From: JASLDZ01 sp038226305
GTDB taxonomy: Bacteria; Pseudomonadota; Alphaproteobacteria; Caulobacterales; Caulobacteraceae
Assembly: GCA_038226305.1 (NCBI GenBank)
Contig: JBBRQN010000014.1
Span: 1 to 64,000, forward strand
Direction of reading: 5' to 3'
DNA: 64,000 bases
Below, piece by piece: positions 8,231-16,393 of this stretch; within the stretch, counting starts at the first letter, position 1; every line of letters begins with the position of its first letter. Below the pieces are notes generated by a model that ran no database searches, was not told the DNA's origin, and saw only the letters and a program-made list of their open reading frames with translations. Made by a program: the position numbers and the translations under genes.

Positions 8231-10249
8231 ATGAGACTGCTCACCCTGTCGGCGGCGGCCGTGGCCTGCCTCGTCTTCGCGGCGTCGGCGACCGTTCAGG
8301 CCTCGGCCCCCGCATCCTCCGCGCCTGCGCCCGGCGCGCATGTGGACGACTTCCAGCTCACCGACACGAGCCTGATGGCACACCGGCTTTACTACTACCG
8401 CTATGCCCCCGCGATCGTCCTGATGACCCGCACGGAGGCGACGCCCTACTCGGCCGCCGCCTCGGCCGAGATCGAGAAGCTGGCCGCCGCCTACAAGGCG
8501 AAGGGCGTGCGGTTCTTCATGATCGACTCCACCCTCGGCCAATCGCGCGAGGCCGCGGCGGCGCAAGGTGCCCGTGAGCACCTGACCGTGCCCGTGCTGA
8601 TGGACGAGCAGCAGCTCGTGGGCGAGGGGCTCGGCGTGAAGCGCGAGGGCGAGGTGTTCGTCATCGACCCGCACAACTGGCGCGTCGCCTACCGCGGCCC
8701 TGTGGACGACCGCTTTGCATCGGGTGCCCGCACGGCTGCACCCCCGGCTCACGCCTACACGGCCGACGCCATCGACGCCGTGCTGGCCCGCAAGGCTCCG
8801 GAGGTCGCCTCCGCGGAAATGCACGCAGGCAAGGCGATCGCCTTACCCGAAGAGGCCCGCGCGGCCTCCTTCGCCAAGATCTCCTACGCCCAGACCGTGG
8901 CCCCCATCCTTCAGCAGAAGTGCGCCACCTGCCACCTGCAGGGGGGCATCGGCCCCTTCCCGATGGACAGCTACGAGACCATCAAGGGCTTCTCGCCGAT
9001 GATCCGCGAGACGGTGCGCACCCAGCGCATGCCGCCCTACTTCGCCGACCCGCACATCGGCGTCTTCAAGAACGACCAGGGCCTCACCCCGCAGCAGACC
9101 AAGACGCTGGTGCACTGGATCGAGGCGGGTGCCCCCCGCGGCGACGGGCCTGATCCGCTGCTGGTGAACAAGACCCGCGTGGCCTCCGAGTGGCCGGAGT
9201 CTCTGGGTAAGCCCGACGTGGTGGTCGAGCTCCCCGCCTACACCGTGCCCGCCGCTGGAATCGTGGAGTACCAGTTCCAGCGGGTGGACAATCCGTTCAA
9301 GGACAATACCTGGCTGCGCGCCATCTCGATCCGCCCGGGTGACCGGCGGGCGCTGCATCACGTGGTGTCGAACTACGTGGCCGATCCCAGCCTGCCTGCG
9401 CCGAAGATCCCCGGCGGGTCGGTGGGCTCCTACACGCCGGGTGCCGATGCGCAGGTCATTGCCGACGGCGCCGGAGCGCCCGTGCCCGGCGGCGGCAAGC
9501 TGATGTTCCAGATGCACTATACGACGTTCGGCAAGGAGACGACCGACCGCACCAAGGTGGGCTTCTACACGCTGAAGACGGAGCCGAAGTACATCAAGCG
9601 CTCCGCCGTGATCGGCGACTTCGCGCTCTACATCCCGGCGGGCGAGGCGCGCCATAAGGAGGTCGCCTACATGACCTTCCCGGCAGATGCCTATCTCTAC
9701 ACCCTGTATCCGCACTCCCACTACCGCGGCATGCATGTGGAGCTGAAGGCGCGGGACGCGGCCGGCAAGGACACCATGCTGCTGGCGCTGCCGAAGTACG
9801 ACTTCAACTGGCAGCGCGACTACGATCCGGTGCAGCCGATCCTGGTCAAGGCGGGCACGAAGCTGATCGCCACCTGGGTCTACGACAACTCCGAGCACAA
9901 CGCGGCCAACCCAGACCCCAAGCGCAACGTCACCTGGGGTGAGCAGACGCCGGACGAGATGATGTATTTCCGGGTGAACTACCGCTGGGCCGACGAGACG
10001 GTGGACCACGTGCGCGGCGACCTGGAGGCCAAGCTCAAGGCCTCGCAGCTGATCGGCAGCCTCGACGCCAACCTCGATGGCGTGATCGAGCCCGAGGAGC
10101 TGAAGGGCCCGCTGTCAGGCCTGCGCGCCCGCTTCGCCGCCCTCGACCGTGACCACAGCGGTGGCCTGGACGCCAGCGAGCTGCGCGGCGTGAACCTGTT
10201 CATGCTGGCCCGCAGCAAGCAGAAGGCGGGCGACAACCCTGACCTCTAG
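8231..10249 (+). CDS. Exported redoxin-like / cytochrome c / copper monooxygenase-like / EF-hand multidomain protein
   Basis: A 672-residue protein with a signal peptide (residues 1-24). Residues about 35-200 resemble a peroxiredoxin/thioredoxin fold but contain no cysteine, so classic thiol chemistry is lost. A single haem-binding motif CATCH lies near residue 231. Residues about 320-600 contain HHVVSNY, MHYTT and HSHYRGMH, which resemble the copper-ligand layout of ascorbate-dependent type II copper monooxygenases. The C-terminus has two EF-hand calcium loops, DANLDGVIEPEE and DRDHSGGLDASE. Combined proteins of this kind occur as uncharacterised periplasmic redox proteins. The start is ATG, preceded by a GAGAGG-like purine stretch. 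Substrate unknown; the gene may be unrelated to the secretion operon upstream. Confidence 0.8.
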   Translation: MRLLTLSAAAVACLVFAASATVQASAPASSAPAPGAHVDDFQLTDTSLMAHRLYYYRYAPAIVLMTRTEATPYSAAASAEIEKLAAAYKAKGVRFFMIDSTLGQSREAAAAQGAREHLTVPVLMDEQQLVGEGLGVKREGEVFVIDPHNWRVAYRGPVDDRFASGARTAAPPAHAYTADAIDAVLARKAPEVASAEMHAGKAIALPEEARAASFAKISYAQTVAPILQQKCATCHLQGGIGPFPMDSYETIKGFSPMIRETVRTQRMPPYFADPHIGVFKNDQGLTPQQTKTLVHWIEAGAPRGDGPDPLLVNKTRVASEWPESLGKPDVVVELPAYTVPAAGIVEYQFQRVDNPFKDNTWLRAISIRPGDRRALHHVVSNYVADPSLPAPKIPGGSVGSYTPGADAQVIADGAGAPVPGGGKLMFQMHYTTFGKETTDRTKVGFYTLKTEPKYIKRSAVIGDFALYIPAGEARHKEVAYMTFPADAYLYTLYPHSHYRGMHVELKARDAAGKDTMLLALPKYDFNWQRDYDPVQPILVKAGTKLIATWVYDNSEHNAANPDPKRNVTWGEQTPDEMMYFRVNYRWADETVDHVRGDLEAKLKASQLIGSLDANLDGVIEPEELKGPLSGLRARFAALDRDHSGGLDASELRGVNLFMLARSKQKAGDNPDL

Positions 10250-10287
10250 CCCTCAGCCCTTAAAGCCGGGGCGAGCATCGCAGGGGG

Positions 10288-10881
10288 TCAGTGCCCGTCC
10301 GGCTGCTCAGGCTTCGGCCCGCCAGCGTAGACGTGGTTCATGTTGGCCAACAGGTAGGCGTTGCCGTTGTGGAAGAAGTCGTAGAGCGGCGCGTCCTCCG
10401 CTCCCGCGCCATAGCCCACCTGCCACAGGGTGACGCGGGTGGCACCGGCGCCCGCATCCTCGAACTCGGCGGTGGAGACGATGTGGCCGAACCGGTCGCG
10501 TCCCGGCAGGCCAGCGGGAGCCTGCACGTTGCGGAACACCAGCATGCGCTCCGGCTCCACCGCGACGATCTCGTTCCTGATGTTCTGCGGATCGCCCAGC
10601 TTCGCAGCCTTGTCGTAGCTGGCCTCGATGTAGCCGCCGGGGCGCAGGTCCACGAAGGCTGTGGGCGCGTTCCAGCGCCTGAGCTCGGCAGGGTCCACCA
10701 GAGCCCGCCACAGCACCGTGCGAGGGGCCGCTATCACCACTGAAAGCCGCATCACCCGCGCCGTCGTCGTCTGCGTGGAGCCGTCGATCACGCCGGCATA
10801 GCGGTTCGCGGCAGAGGCCGCTCCACTGGCTCCAGCGGTGATGACTAGGCCCATCAGGGCCGAAAGGGCGGTGGCTCTCAT
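10288..10881 (-). CDS. Exported SRPBCC (START/AHSA1-like) domain protein
   Basis: A 197-residue protein with an N-terminal signal peptide (residues about 1-24, ASA) and a helix-grip fold of the AHSA1/polyketide-cyclase group: VVIAAPRTVLWRALVDP, then RRWNAP and DLRPGGYIE, and a C-terminal long helix. Such domains bind hydrophobic ligands in an internal cavity. The frame is open further upstream to 11058, but ATG at 10881 is chosen because it puts the signal peptide at the N-terminus and avoids overlap with the PAP2 gene. It is the last gene of a minus-strand group beginning with DUF2141. Function is not known. Confidence 0.75.
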   Translation of the reverse strand: MRATALSALMGLVITAGASGAASAANRYAGVIDGSTQTTTARVMRLSVVIAAPRTVLWRALVDPAELRRWNAPTAFVDLRPGGYIEASYDKAAKLGDPQNIRNEIVAVEPERMLVFRNVQAPAGLPGRDRFGHIVSTAEFEDAGAGATRVTLWQVGYGAGAEDAPLYDFFHNGNAYLLANMNHVYAGGPKPEQPDGH

Positions 10882-10927
10882 GGCGGCGGCTTCCCCGTTT
10901 TCCTGGATCACCACCCCTGCGGGCGGA

Positions 10928-11641
10928 TCAGTCAAGCTCGGAGGTGAGAGGCGTCTCGGCCAGCCTGTCCCCGACCAGGGGCGTGCGCGCCAGGCGGTGC
11001 AGCACCACCCAGGCGGCGAAGGCGATGGCCGAGCCCAGCGTCCACCCTGCCAGCACATCGGAAGGCCAGTGCACGCCGAGGTAGACCCGGCTGGCGCCGA
11101 TGGCGATCACCAGCAGCACGGACCCCACGACCAGGAGGCGACGCGCCGCGGGTCGCACCTCGCCCGCCGCCACGATCACCGCCAGGGTGAAGTAGACTAC
11201 CGGGGCCATCACCGAATGGCCGCTCGGAAAGCTCGACGAATAGGTCAGGTCGAGATGGGCGACGAGGTCGGGGCGGGGGCGCGCCACCACGAGCTTCACG
11301 GCCTCGGCCGACACCTGCGCCAGCACCACCACCACGCCGAACACCAGCGCCTGCAGCCGCCGACGATAGATCAGGAGCACCGCGATCGCCGCCAGGGTGA
11401 TCAGGGTCAGCACGGTGAAGCCCCCGAGAGCCGTCACGTCCCGCGCCGACTCCTGCACCCAACGCGGCCCCAGCGGCTGGTCGGGGTGCCCGGCATGGCG
11501 GAAGGCGAGGAGGATGGCGCGGTCGAACGCCCCCGTCTCGCCCTCCTTGACTTCCGACCCCGCCTTGAGCACCGCCCACAGGCCGCCGAAGACGACGGCG
11601 ACGGCCAGGAGCCCACGGGCCTCGATACGGCGAAGTTTCAT
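10928..11641 (-). CDS. PAP2-family membrane phosphatase
   Basis: A 237-residue membrane protein with all three lipid phosphatase motifs: K-x5-RP at residues 116-122 (KLVVARPRP), PSGH at 139-142, and SR-x5-H-x3-D at 184-195 (SRVYLGVHWPSD). Around six hydrophobic helices are visible. PAP2 enzymes remove phosphate from lipids such as phosphatidic acid or undecaprenyl pyrophosphate at the outer face of the inner membrane. It sits 49 bases downstream of the carotenoid oxygenase gene on the same strand and may share its transcript. The substrate cannot be told from sequence. Confidence 0.9.
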   Translation of the reverse strand: MKLRRIEARGLLAVAVVFGGLWAVLKAGSEVKEGETGAFDRAILLAFRHAGHPDQPLGPRWVQESARDVTALGGFTVLTLITLAAIAVLLIYRRRLQALVFGVVVVLAQVSAEAVKLVVARPRPDLVAHLDLTYSSSFPSGHSVMAPVVYFTLAVIVAAGEVRPAARRLLVVGSVLLVIAIGASRVYLGVHWPSDVLAGWTLGSAIAFAAWVVLHRLARTPLVGDRLAETPLTSELD

Positions 11642-11690
11642 GGGTCACACAACCCATCCGAACCCGAACGGTTCAACGCCTGCCGTGGGC

Positions 11691-13154
11691 TCAGGCGCTG
11701 ACGAACTTGCCGTGGAAGCCTGCGGGGATCGCCGCCTGCGCACGCCACATGCACAGGGGGCCGTCGTCCACCCGCCGCGCGTCGAACACCGCAAGCTCGG
11801 TCGCCTGCGCCTGGAGGTTCAGGGATGGGGCCACGAGCCACCCGTCGAACTCGGCGGAGGAACCGGGCCGGGGCACGAACACCGCCTCCTCCGCCACGGT
11901 CTTCACCCCGTAGTCGAAGCTGCGGGTGCGCCCGGTCTTCCAGTCGCGCACGGCCAGACCCTGCATCATCGGGCGACCCTTCGAGGGCGCGGCGGTGTGC
12001 ACGCTGTAGCGACGCTGCACCCCGGCAAAGCGCGGGTCGCCGCCCGGGAATTCCGCCGCCTCGCCCACAGCGGTCATCTCGGCGCGGCCGTTCGGGTGCA
12101 GGGTCACGAGGTTGAGCTGGGCGGTGGCGTCCTGCGGCAGGAAGCGGCCCTCCAGCAGCATCTTGGCCCCCTCCATCGCGAAGGCGGGATCGGGCTCGGC
12201 GCAGATGTCGAAGCGGATCGTGCCGTCGGCTTCGGTCCAGGCGTCGCCCATGTGGAAGAAGAAGAACGCGGGCAGCTCGTAGATCCGCCGCTTCGAGAGA
12301 TCGGCTTTGTCCACCACCAGCACCTTCACGCCCTCCTGCGGCCGCCAGTCGAGGGTGGAGACGAAGGCCTGCGACCCGCCGCGCGAGAGCCACGGCTGCA
12401 GCACGATCACCAGATGCCGGTCGGTGGCCGTGAAGTCGTGGACGTAGGAGGCGGCAGGCAGGGGGATCACCTCGCCCGCCTCCAGCGAGCCATCGGCCGC
12501 CAGCCGCCAGACGAAAGCGTTGGCCCCCGCCATCCCCAGGTTCCAGATGCGGCCGCCAGTCTCCACCCGGGGATGCGCCAGGAACGGCATGTGGGCGAGG
12601 TCAGGCCGCAGGGTGCGCTGACCCTTGGTCTCCAGGGTCACCGGGTCGATGGCGGTGGGCGATCCGGCTTCCCACAAGGCCCAGATCTCGTTGCCCACGT
12701 GCAGCACCGAGGTGTTGGCGGCGTTGGCCGAGTCGGCGGACGACACCTTGGCCCCCGCCCGCATGGGGGTGCCGAAGCCGGGCTGCACCACGGCTTGCGC
12801 CTCGGTCTCGTTGCGGCGCTTGGGCGTATCGACAAAGCGGGCGGCGAGGCTGGCCTTGCCGTCGGCGATGCGGAAGCTGCGCACCATGCCGTCGCCGTCG
12901 AACCAGTGCGTGGCCGATCCGCCGGGGCGGTGGAACTTGGCCGGGCCGTTGCGGAACAGGGTGCCGGAAAGCTCGGCGGGGGCCCGGCCCTGCACGAGGC
13001 GCATGGGCGCCCGCGGCACGTCGGCCTCGAGGTCTTTCACCGCCAGGGTCCAGTCGCCGGCGGCGAGGGCGGCGACGGCGGCGTGCACGGCCTCGGGGCT
13101 GGCGAGGGTGGCGGCGAGGGCACCTGAGGCGGTGAGGAAGGCGCGACGGTTCAT
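11691..13154 (-). CDS. Carotenoid oxygenase (RPE65/CCD family) with export signal
   Basis: A 487-residue protein. The N-terminus (MNRRAFLTASGALAATLAS) looks like a twin-arginine signal. The body is a seven-bladed propeller of the carotenoid cleavage dioxygenase family, with iron-ligand histidines plausibly in NTSVLHVGNEIWALWE, SYVHDFTATDRH, FFFHMGDAW and the C-terminal IPAGFHGKF. It would cleave carotenoids or similar alkenes oxidatively. An exported Tat-type form is less usual than the cytoplasmic form. The DUF2141 gene lies 32 bases upstream and PAP2 49 bases downstream on the same strand. Confidence 0.9.
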   Translation of the reverse strand: MNRRAFLTASGALAATLASPEAVHAAVAALAAGDWTLAVKDLEADVPRAPMRLVQGRAPAELSGTLFRNGPAKFHRPGGSATHWFDGDGMVRSFRIADGKASLAARFVDTPKRRNETEAQAVVQPGFGTPMRAGAKVSSADSANAANTSVLHVGNEIWALWEAGSPTAIDPVTLETKGQRTLRPDLAHMPFLAHPRVETGGRIWNLGMAGANAFVWRLAADGSLEAGEVIPLPAASYVHDFTATDRHLVIVLQPWLSRGGSQAFVSTLDWRPQEGVKVLVVDKADLSKRRIYELPAFFFFHMGDAWTEADGTIRFDICAEPDPAFAMEGAKMLLEGRFLPQDATAQLNLVTLHPNGRAEMTAVGEAAEFPGGDPRFAGVQRRYSVHTAAPSKGRPMMQGLAVRDWKTGRTRSFDYGVKTVAEEAVFVPRPGSSAEFDGWLVAPSLNLQAQATELAVFDARRVDDGPLCMWRAQAAIPAGFHGKFVSA

Positions 13155-13186
13155 GGGCTCGGTCTCCGGCTAAGGGGGCGCAGGGG

Positions 13187-13612
13187 TCAGTCGATGACGA
13201 TGGATTGGGCGGCGCCTTCTTCCGGCACGTCGAACGCGGCGGCCGACCAAGCGGGCGGGGCCATGTGCGCGGGGGCGTTGTTGGAGAAGGCGTAGGGCTC
13301 GGTGGGAATGCCGAACGGGTTGGCCTTCATCTTCCCGTCGCCGTCCACGTCGTGGAACGCCTTGATGGCGTAGCGACCGGGCTTCAGCCCCGGCACCACC
13401 TGCGAGACGCTGTCGCCGCTGACCGGCATGCGCAGGGCCGCGACAGGGGCGGCACCCGAGGCATAGGCCGCCTCGCTGTCGAACACCGCGGCCATCACCG
13501 CCCCCGTGGGCGTCTTGATGCCCGTGAAGCTGAGGGTGAGGTCGGCGGCGTGGGCGGTGCCGGCTGCCATGAGGCCGAGGGCGAGGAGGAAGGCGGCGGG
13601 GCGGATGGTCAT
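13187..13612 (-). CDS. Exported DUF2141-family protein
   Basis: A 141-residue secreted protein with a signal peptide (residues 1-23, AHA-A) and a beta-sandwich domain typical of DUF2141: LKPGRYAIKAFHDVDGDGKM followed by NPFGIPTEPYAFSNNA. Members are often encoded beside carotenoid biosynthesis or cleavage genes, as here, where carotenoid oxygenase follows after 32 bases. The frame stays open to 13939, but ATG at 13612 gives the signal peptide and is the natural start. It is the first gene of the minus-strand group; the 160-base gap to the divergent gene at 13773 probably holds both promoters. Confidence 0.85.
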   Translation of the reverse strand: MTIRPAAFLLALGLMAAGTAHAADLTLSFTGIKTPTGAVMAAVFDSEAAYASGAAPVAALRMPVSGDSVSQVVPGLKPGRYAIKAFHDVDGDGKMKANPFGIPTEPYAFSNNAPAHMAPPAWSAAAFDVPEEGAAQSIVID

Positions 13613-13772
13613 CGGCTCGTTCCTGTCGGATGCGGATGACGATGAGTGGCTCCGGTCTCCCGGCCAGCACCAGCGGCCTTGCGTGAATCGCCGCGCCGGC
13701 GTCGTCGGTGGCCGAGCCTGCGCTTGGCGCTTCGCGAATGGCGGGGGGTGGGCGGGCGTGATAACGCGGGGC

Positions 13773-14156
13773 ATGCCTCGCAAGCGTTCATTGGGAGCGG
13801 CGTTCTGGGTCGCCATACTCGCGGTCTTCGCCACATTGGCGGGGCCGGTGCGCAGCGTGCAGGCCCACGCCCTGATGACCGGGCCGCCTGCGCACAGCGA
13901 GGCCGCCCACGCCAGGCCGATGAGCATGGCGATGGCCATGCCGATGGGGGCGGACGCCCCCGCCGCAGCCGCGCCCTGCCATCACGAAGGCGACTCACCC
14001 TGTGCCCGCGCCTGTTTCGTAGGGGGGCAGTGCCTCGCCGCCCGGCTGGAGCGCCTGCCGGAACCCGCGCGGCGCACCTCCCTCGCCGCCTACAGGCAGC
14101 CGATCGCAAGCTTCGGCGGCGTCTACACGGAGCCTGGAGAGCCCCCTCCCCGATAA
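13773..14156 (+). CDS. Small exported His/Met/Cys-rich protein, possibly metal-binding
   Basis: A 127-residue protein with a signal peptide (MPRKRSLG...VQAHA, about residues 1-31), a Met/Ala/His-rich stretch (ARPMSMAMAMPMGAD), and a cysteine cluster CHHEGDSPCARACFVGGQC. Such composition is typical of exported copper-related accessory proteins, but I do not recognise a named family. The frame is open back to 13506; ATG at 13773 is preferred because it starts the signal peptide. The gene lies 76 bases upstream of the Met-rich protein at 14233 and is probably co-transcribed with it. Confidence 0.65.
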   Translation: MPRKRSLGAAFWVAILAVFATLAGPVRSVQAHALMTGPPAHSEAAHARPMSMAMAMPMGADAPAAAAPCHHEGDSPCARACFVGGQCLAARLERLPEPARRTSLAAYRQPIASFGGVYTEPGEPPPR

Positions 14157-14232
14157 GCCGGCCGCAGCCACAGCCGCTCAGCCGTTCGCGGTGCCCCCGG
14201 GCGCCGCCATCCCCTTATCGGAGCTACCTCCC

Positions 14233-15630
14233 ATGCGTTTCGCCCTTCTGGCGGCGACGGCCCTCTGTGCCGCGGGCCTTGCCGTGCCCACCCTCGCCTC
14301 CGCCCAGGCCTCAGCCGCACCCCCGCACGACATGTCCGCCATGCCAGGCATGGCCATGCCGCCCGCCAAGCCTCCAGCCGAGGCGGCCCCATCCGCACCC
14401 GAGCCCGAGATGGCAGGTATGGAGGGCATGGAGGGGATGCACATGGGCCACATGGCGGGCGCGCTCGGCTCCTATCCCGCCACCCGGGACGCTTCGGGCA
14501 CCGCCTGGCAGCCCGACAGCGCCCCCCACGACGGCCTGCACCTCAGCTATGGCGAGTGGTCGGTGATGACCCACGGCTATGCGGCCGTCGTCTACGACAA
14601 CCAGGGCGGCAGGCGCGGGGGCGAGAAGACCTTCGTGCTCAGCCACCTGATGGGCATCGCCTCGCATCCCCTGGCGGGGGGCACCCTGACCCTGCGCGGC
14701 CTCGTCTCGCTCGACCCGCTCATGGGCAAGTCGGGCTACCCCCTGCTGCTGCAGACGGGGGAGACGGCCGACGGCCGCACCCGCCTGATCGACCGCCAGC
14801 ACCCGCACGACCTGATCGGCGAGCTGGCCGCGGCTTACAGCCATCCGATCTCGCCGGGAGTGTCGGCCTTCGTCTACGGCGGGCCTGCTGGGGAGCCGGC
14901 GCTTGGCCCGGTCGCCTATCTGCATCGCTTCGCCGGCCAGGCGAACCCTGAGACGCCGATCGACCACCACTGGCTGGACTCCACCCACGTGGCCTATGGC
15001 GTGGTCACGGCGGGGGTCGTTGCGGGGGCGTGGAAGCTGGAGGCCTCGCGCTTCACGGGGCGCGAGCCCAATCAGAACCGCTATGACATCGAGCACCCGC
15101 GCTTCGACTCGTGGTCGGCCCGCCTGAGCTGGAATCCGACCCGCGACCTCGCCCTGCAGGTCAGCCGCGGCCGCCTCAAGTCCCCGGAAGGGCTGGAGCC
15201 CGACACCGACCAGAACCGCACCACGGCCTCGGCCACCTACAACCGCGCCTTCACGGGCGGGAACTGGCAGACAGCCTTCGCCTGGGGTCGGCTGGAGATG
15301 CTGCCACCGGGGGGCAGGCCCGGCCCGACTCTGGACGCCTACCTGCTGGAATCGGCCCTAACCAAGGGGGCGGACACCGTCTTCGGCCGGGTGGAGACCG
15401 CCGACAAGAACGAGCTGTTCACAGAAACCGACCCCCGCGCTGGCACCGTCGAGACGGTGTCGAAGCTCAGCGTGGGCTACTTTCGCACCCTGCGCCTGCG
15501 CAGCCACGTGGCCGTGGATGTGGGGGGGCTGGTCAGCCGCTACGCCTTGCCGTCGACCCTGGATTCCACCTACGGCAAGGATCCCACGAGTTTCATGCTG
15601 TTCGCGAGGTTCAAGCTGACCGGCGCTTAG
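14233..15630 (+). CDS. Outer-membrane-type protein with Met-rich N-terminus
   Basis: A 465-residue exported protein. After the signal peptide (residues about 1-22) comes a Met/His/Pro-rich linker (HDMSAMPGMAMPP, then MEGMHMGHMAG), a copper-binding-like composition. The rest (about 100-465) is rich in alternating polar/aromatic strands ending in FMLFARFKL, like a beta-barrel with a terminal aromatic-rich strand. ATG at 14233 is chosen over a start at 14191 because the signal peptide begins there. Together with the Cys/His protein upstream and the oxidase assembly genes converging from 15637, a role in copper handling is plausible. The family is not named here. Confidence 0.7.
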   Translation: MRFALLAATALCAAGLAVPTLASAQASAAPPHDMSAMPGMAMPPAKPPAEAAPSAPEPEMAGMEGMEGMHMGHMAGALGSYPATRDASGTAWQPDSAPHDGLHLSYGEWSVMTHGYAAVVYDNQGGRRGGEKTFVLSHLMGIASHPLAGGTLTLRGLVSLDPLMGKSGYPLLLQTGETADGRTRLIDRQHPHDLIGELAAAYSHPISPGVSAFVYGGPAGEPALGPVAYLHRFAGQANPETPIDHHWLDSTHVAYGVVTAGVVAGAWKLEASRFTGREPNQNRYDIEHPRFDSWSARLSWNPTRDLALQVSRGRLKSPEGLEPDTDQNRTTASATYNRAFTGGNWQTAFAWGRLEMLPPGGRPGPTLDAYLLESALTKGADTVFGRVETADKNELFTETDPRAGTVETVSKLSVGYFRTLRLRSHVAVDVGGLVSRYALPSTLDSTYGKDPTSFMLFARFKLTGA

Positions 15631-15636
15631 GGCAGC

Positions 15637-16221
15637 CTAGCCGGCGCGGCCCGGCTGGGTCGCGTCGGGGCTGGGGAAGAAGGTGTAGCTGAGCGTGATC
15701 TCGGAGAACCCCTGCGTGTCGCGGTCTTTCGCGAAGCCTGGCTGGATGTAATAGACCACCGGAAACTCGATGGTCTTGCCAGGCGCGATGGTCTGGTCGT
15801 TGAAGCAGAAGCACTGCGTCTTCACGAGGTACTGCCCGGCGGCCTCGGGCGCCACGTTGTAGCTGGCGCGGCCGGTCATGGCCTTGGCGCTGCGATTGGT
15901 GACCCTGAAATAGGCCATGTTGGCGGTGCCGACGCGGATGTCCTGCGTGGTCTTCACCGCCTCGAAGGTCCACGGCAGGGTGCGCACGTTGGTGTCGAAC
16001 CGCACGCGCAGCGGCTGGCCTGCGACGGCGTCGGCGGCCAGCGGCGCCTCGCCCCGCTTCACCACGCCGTTGAAGCCAGTGAGCTGGCAGAAGCGCTTGT
16101 AGAGGGGCACCGCCGCATAGGCCGCGCCCACCATGGTCACCGCGAAGGCGGCGCAGGCCAGGAAGATCATCCCCCGACGACGCCGGGCGGTCGCCTCCGG
16201 GCCGAGGGGCGCCTCAGCCAT
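15637..16221 (-). CDS. ctaG: Cytochrome c oxidase assembly protein CtaG/Cox11
   Basis: A 194-residue protein with one N-terminal membrane helix (about residues 18-37) and a periplasmic Cox11 domain. It contains VPLYKRFCQLTGF and the copper-binding CFCF motif (KTQCFCFNDQTIAPG). Cox11 delivers copper to the CuB centre of oxidase subunit I. Its start overlaps the end of the coxF-like gene by eight bases. In related genomes coxC usually follows; here the next gene is convergent and unrelated, only six bases beyond the stop. Confidence 0.95.
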   Translation of the reverse strand: MAEAPLGPEATARRRRGMIFLACAAFAVTMVGAAYAAVPLYKRFCQLTGFNGVVKRGEAPLAADAVAGQPLRVRFDTNVRTLPWTFEAVKTTQDIRVGTANMAYFRVTNRSAKAMTGRASYNVAPEAAGQYLVKTQCFCFNDQTIAPGKTIEFPVVYYIQPGFAKDRDTQGFSEITLSYTFFPSPDATQPGRAG

Positions 16222-16393
16222 GATGCATATTGGCCGAGAGCTTCAGGATCGAGACGGCGAAGATCAGAACCACGAACAGGATCAGACCCCCCGCGATGGC
16301 CAGGGAGCGCATCTTGCGCGCGCGCGCCGCGGGCAGACCTTCATTGTAGGGGTCGCGCGCACGCAGGGCGGAAAGATTGCGGGGATCGGTCAT
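16214..16393 (-). CDS. CoxF-like small membrane protein of the oxidase cluster
   Basis: A 59-residue protein (too small for many gene finders) with a polar N-terminus (MTDPRNLSALRARDPYNEG) and a single membrane helix at about residues 30-52. Small proteins of this type sit between ctaB and ctaG in alphaproteobacterial oxidase operons and are often named CoxF. Its ATG overlaps the ctaB stop (ATGA) and its stop overlaps the ctaG start, so translation of all three is probably coupled. The exact assembly role is not known. Confidence 0.8.
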   Translation of the reverse strand: MTDPRNLSALRARDPYNEGLPAARARKMRSLAIAGGLILFVVLIFAVSILKLSANMHHG

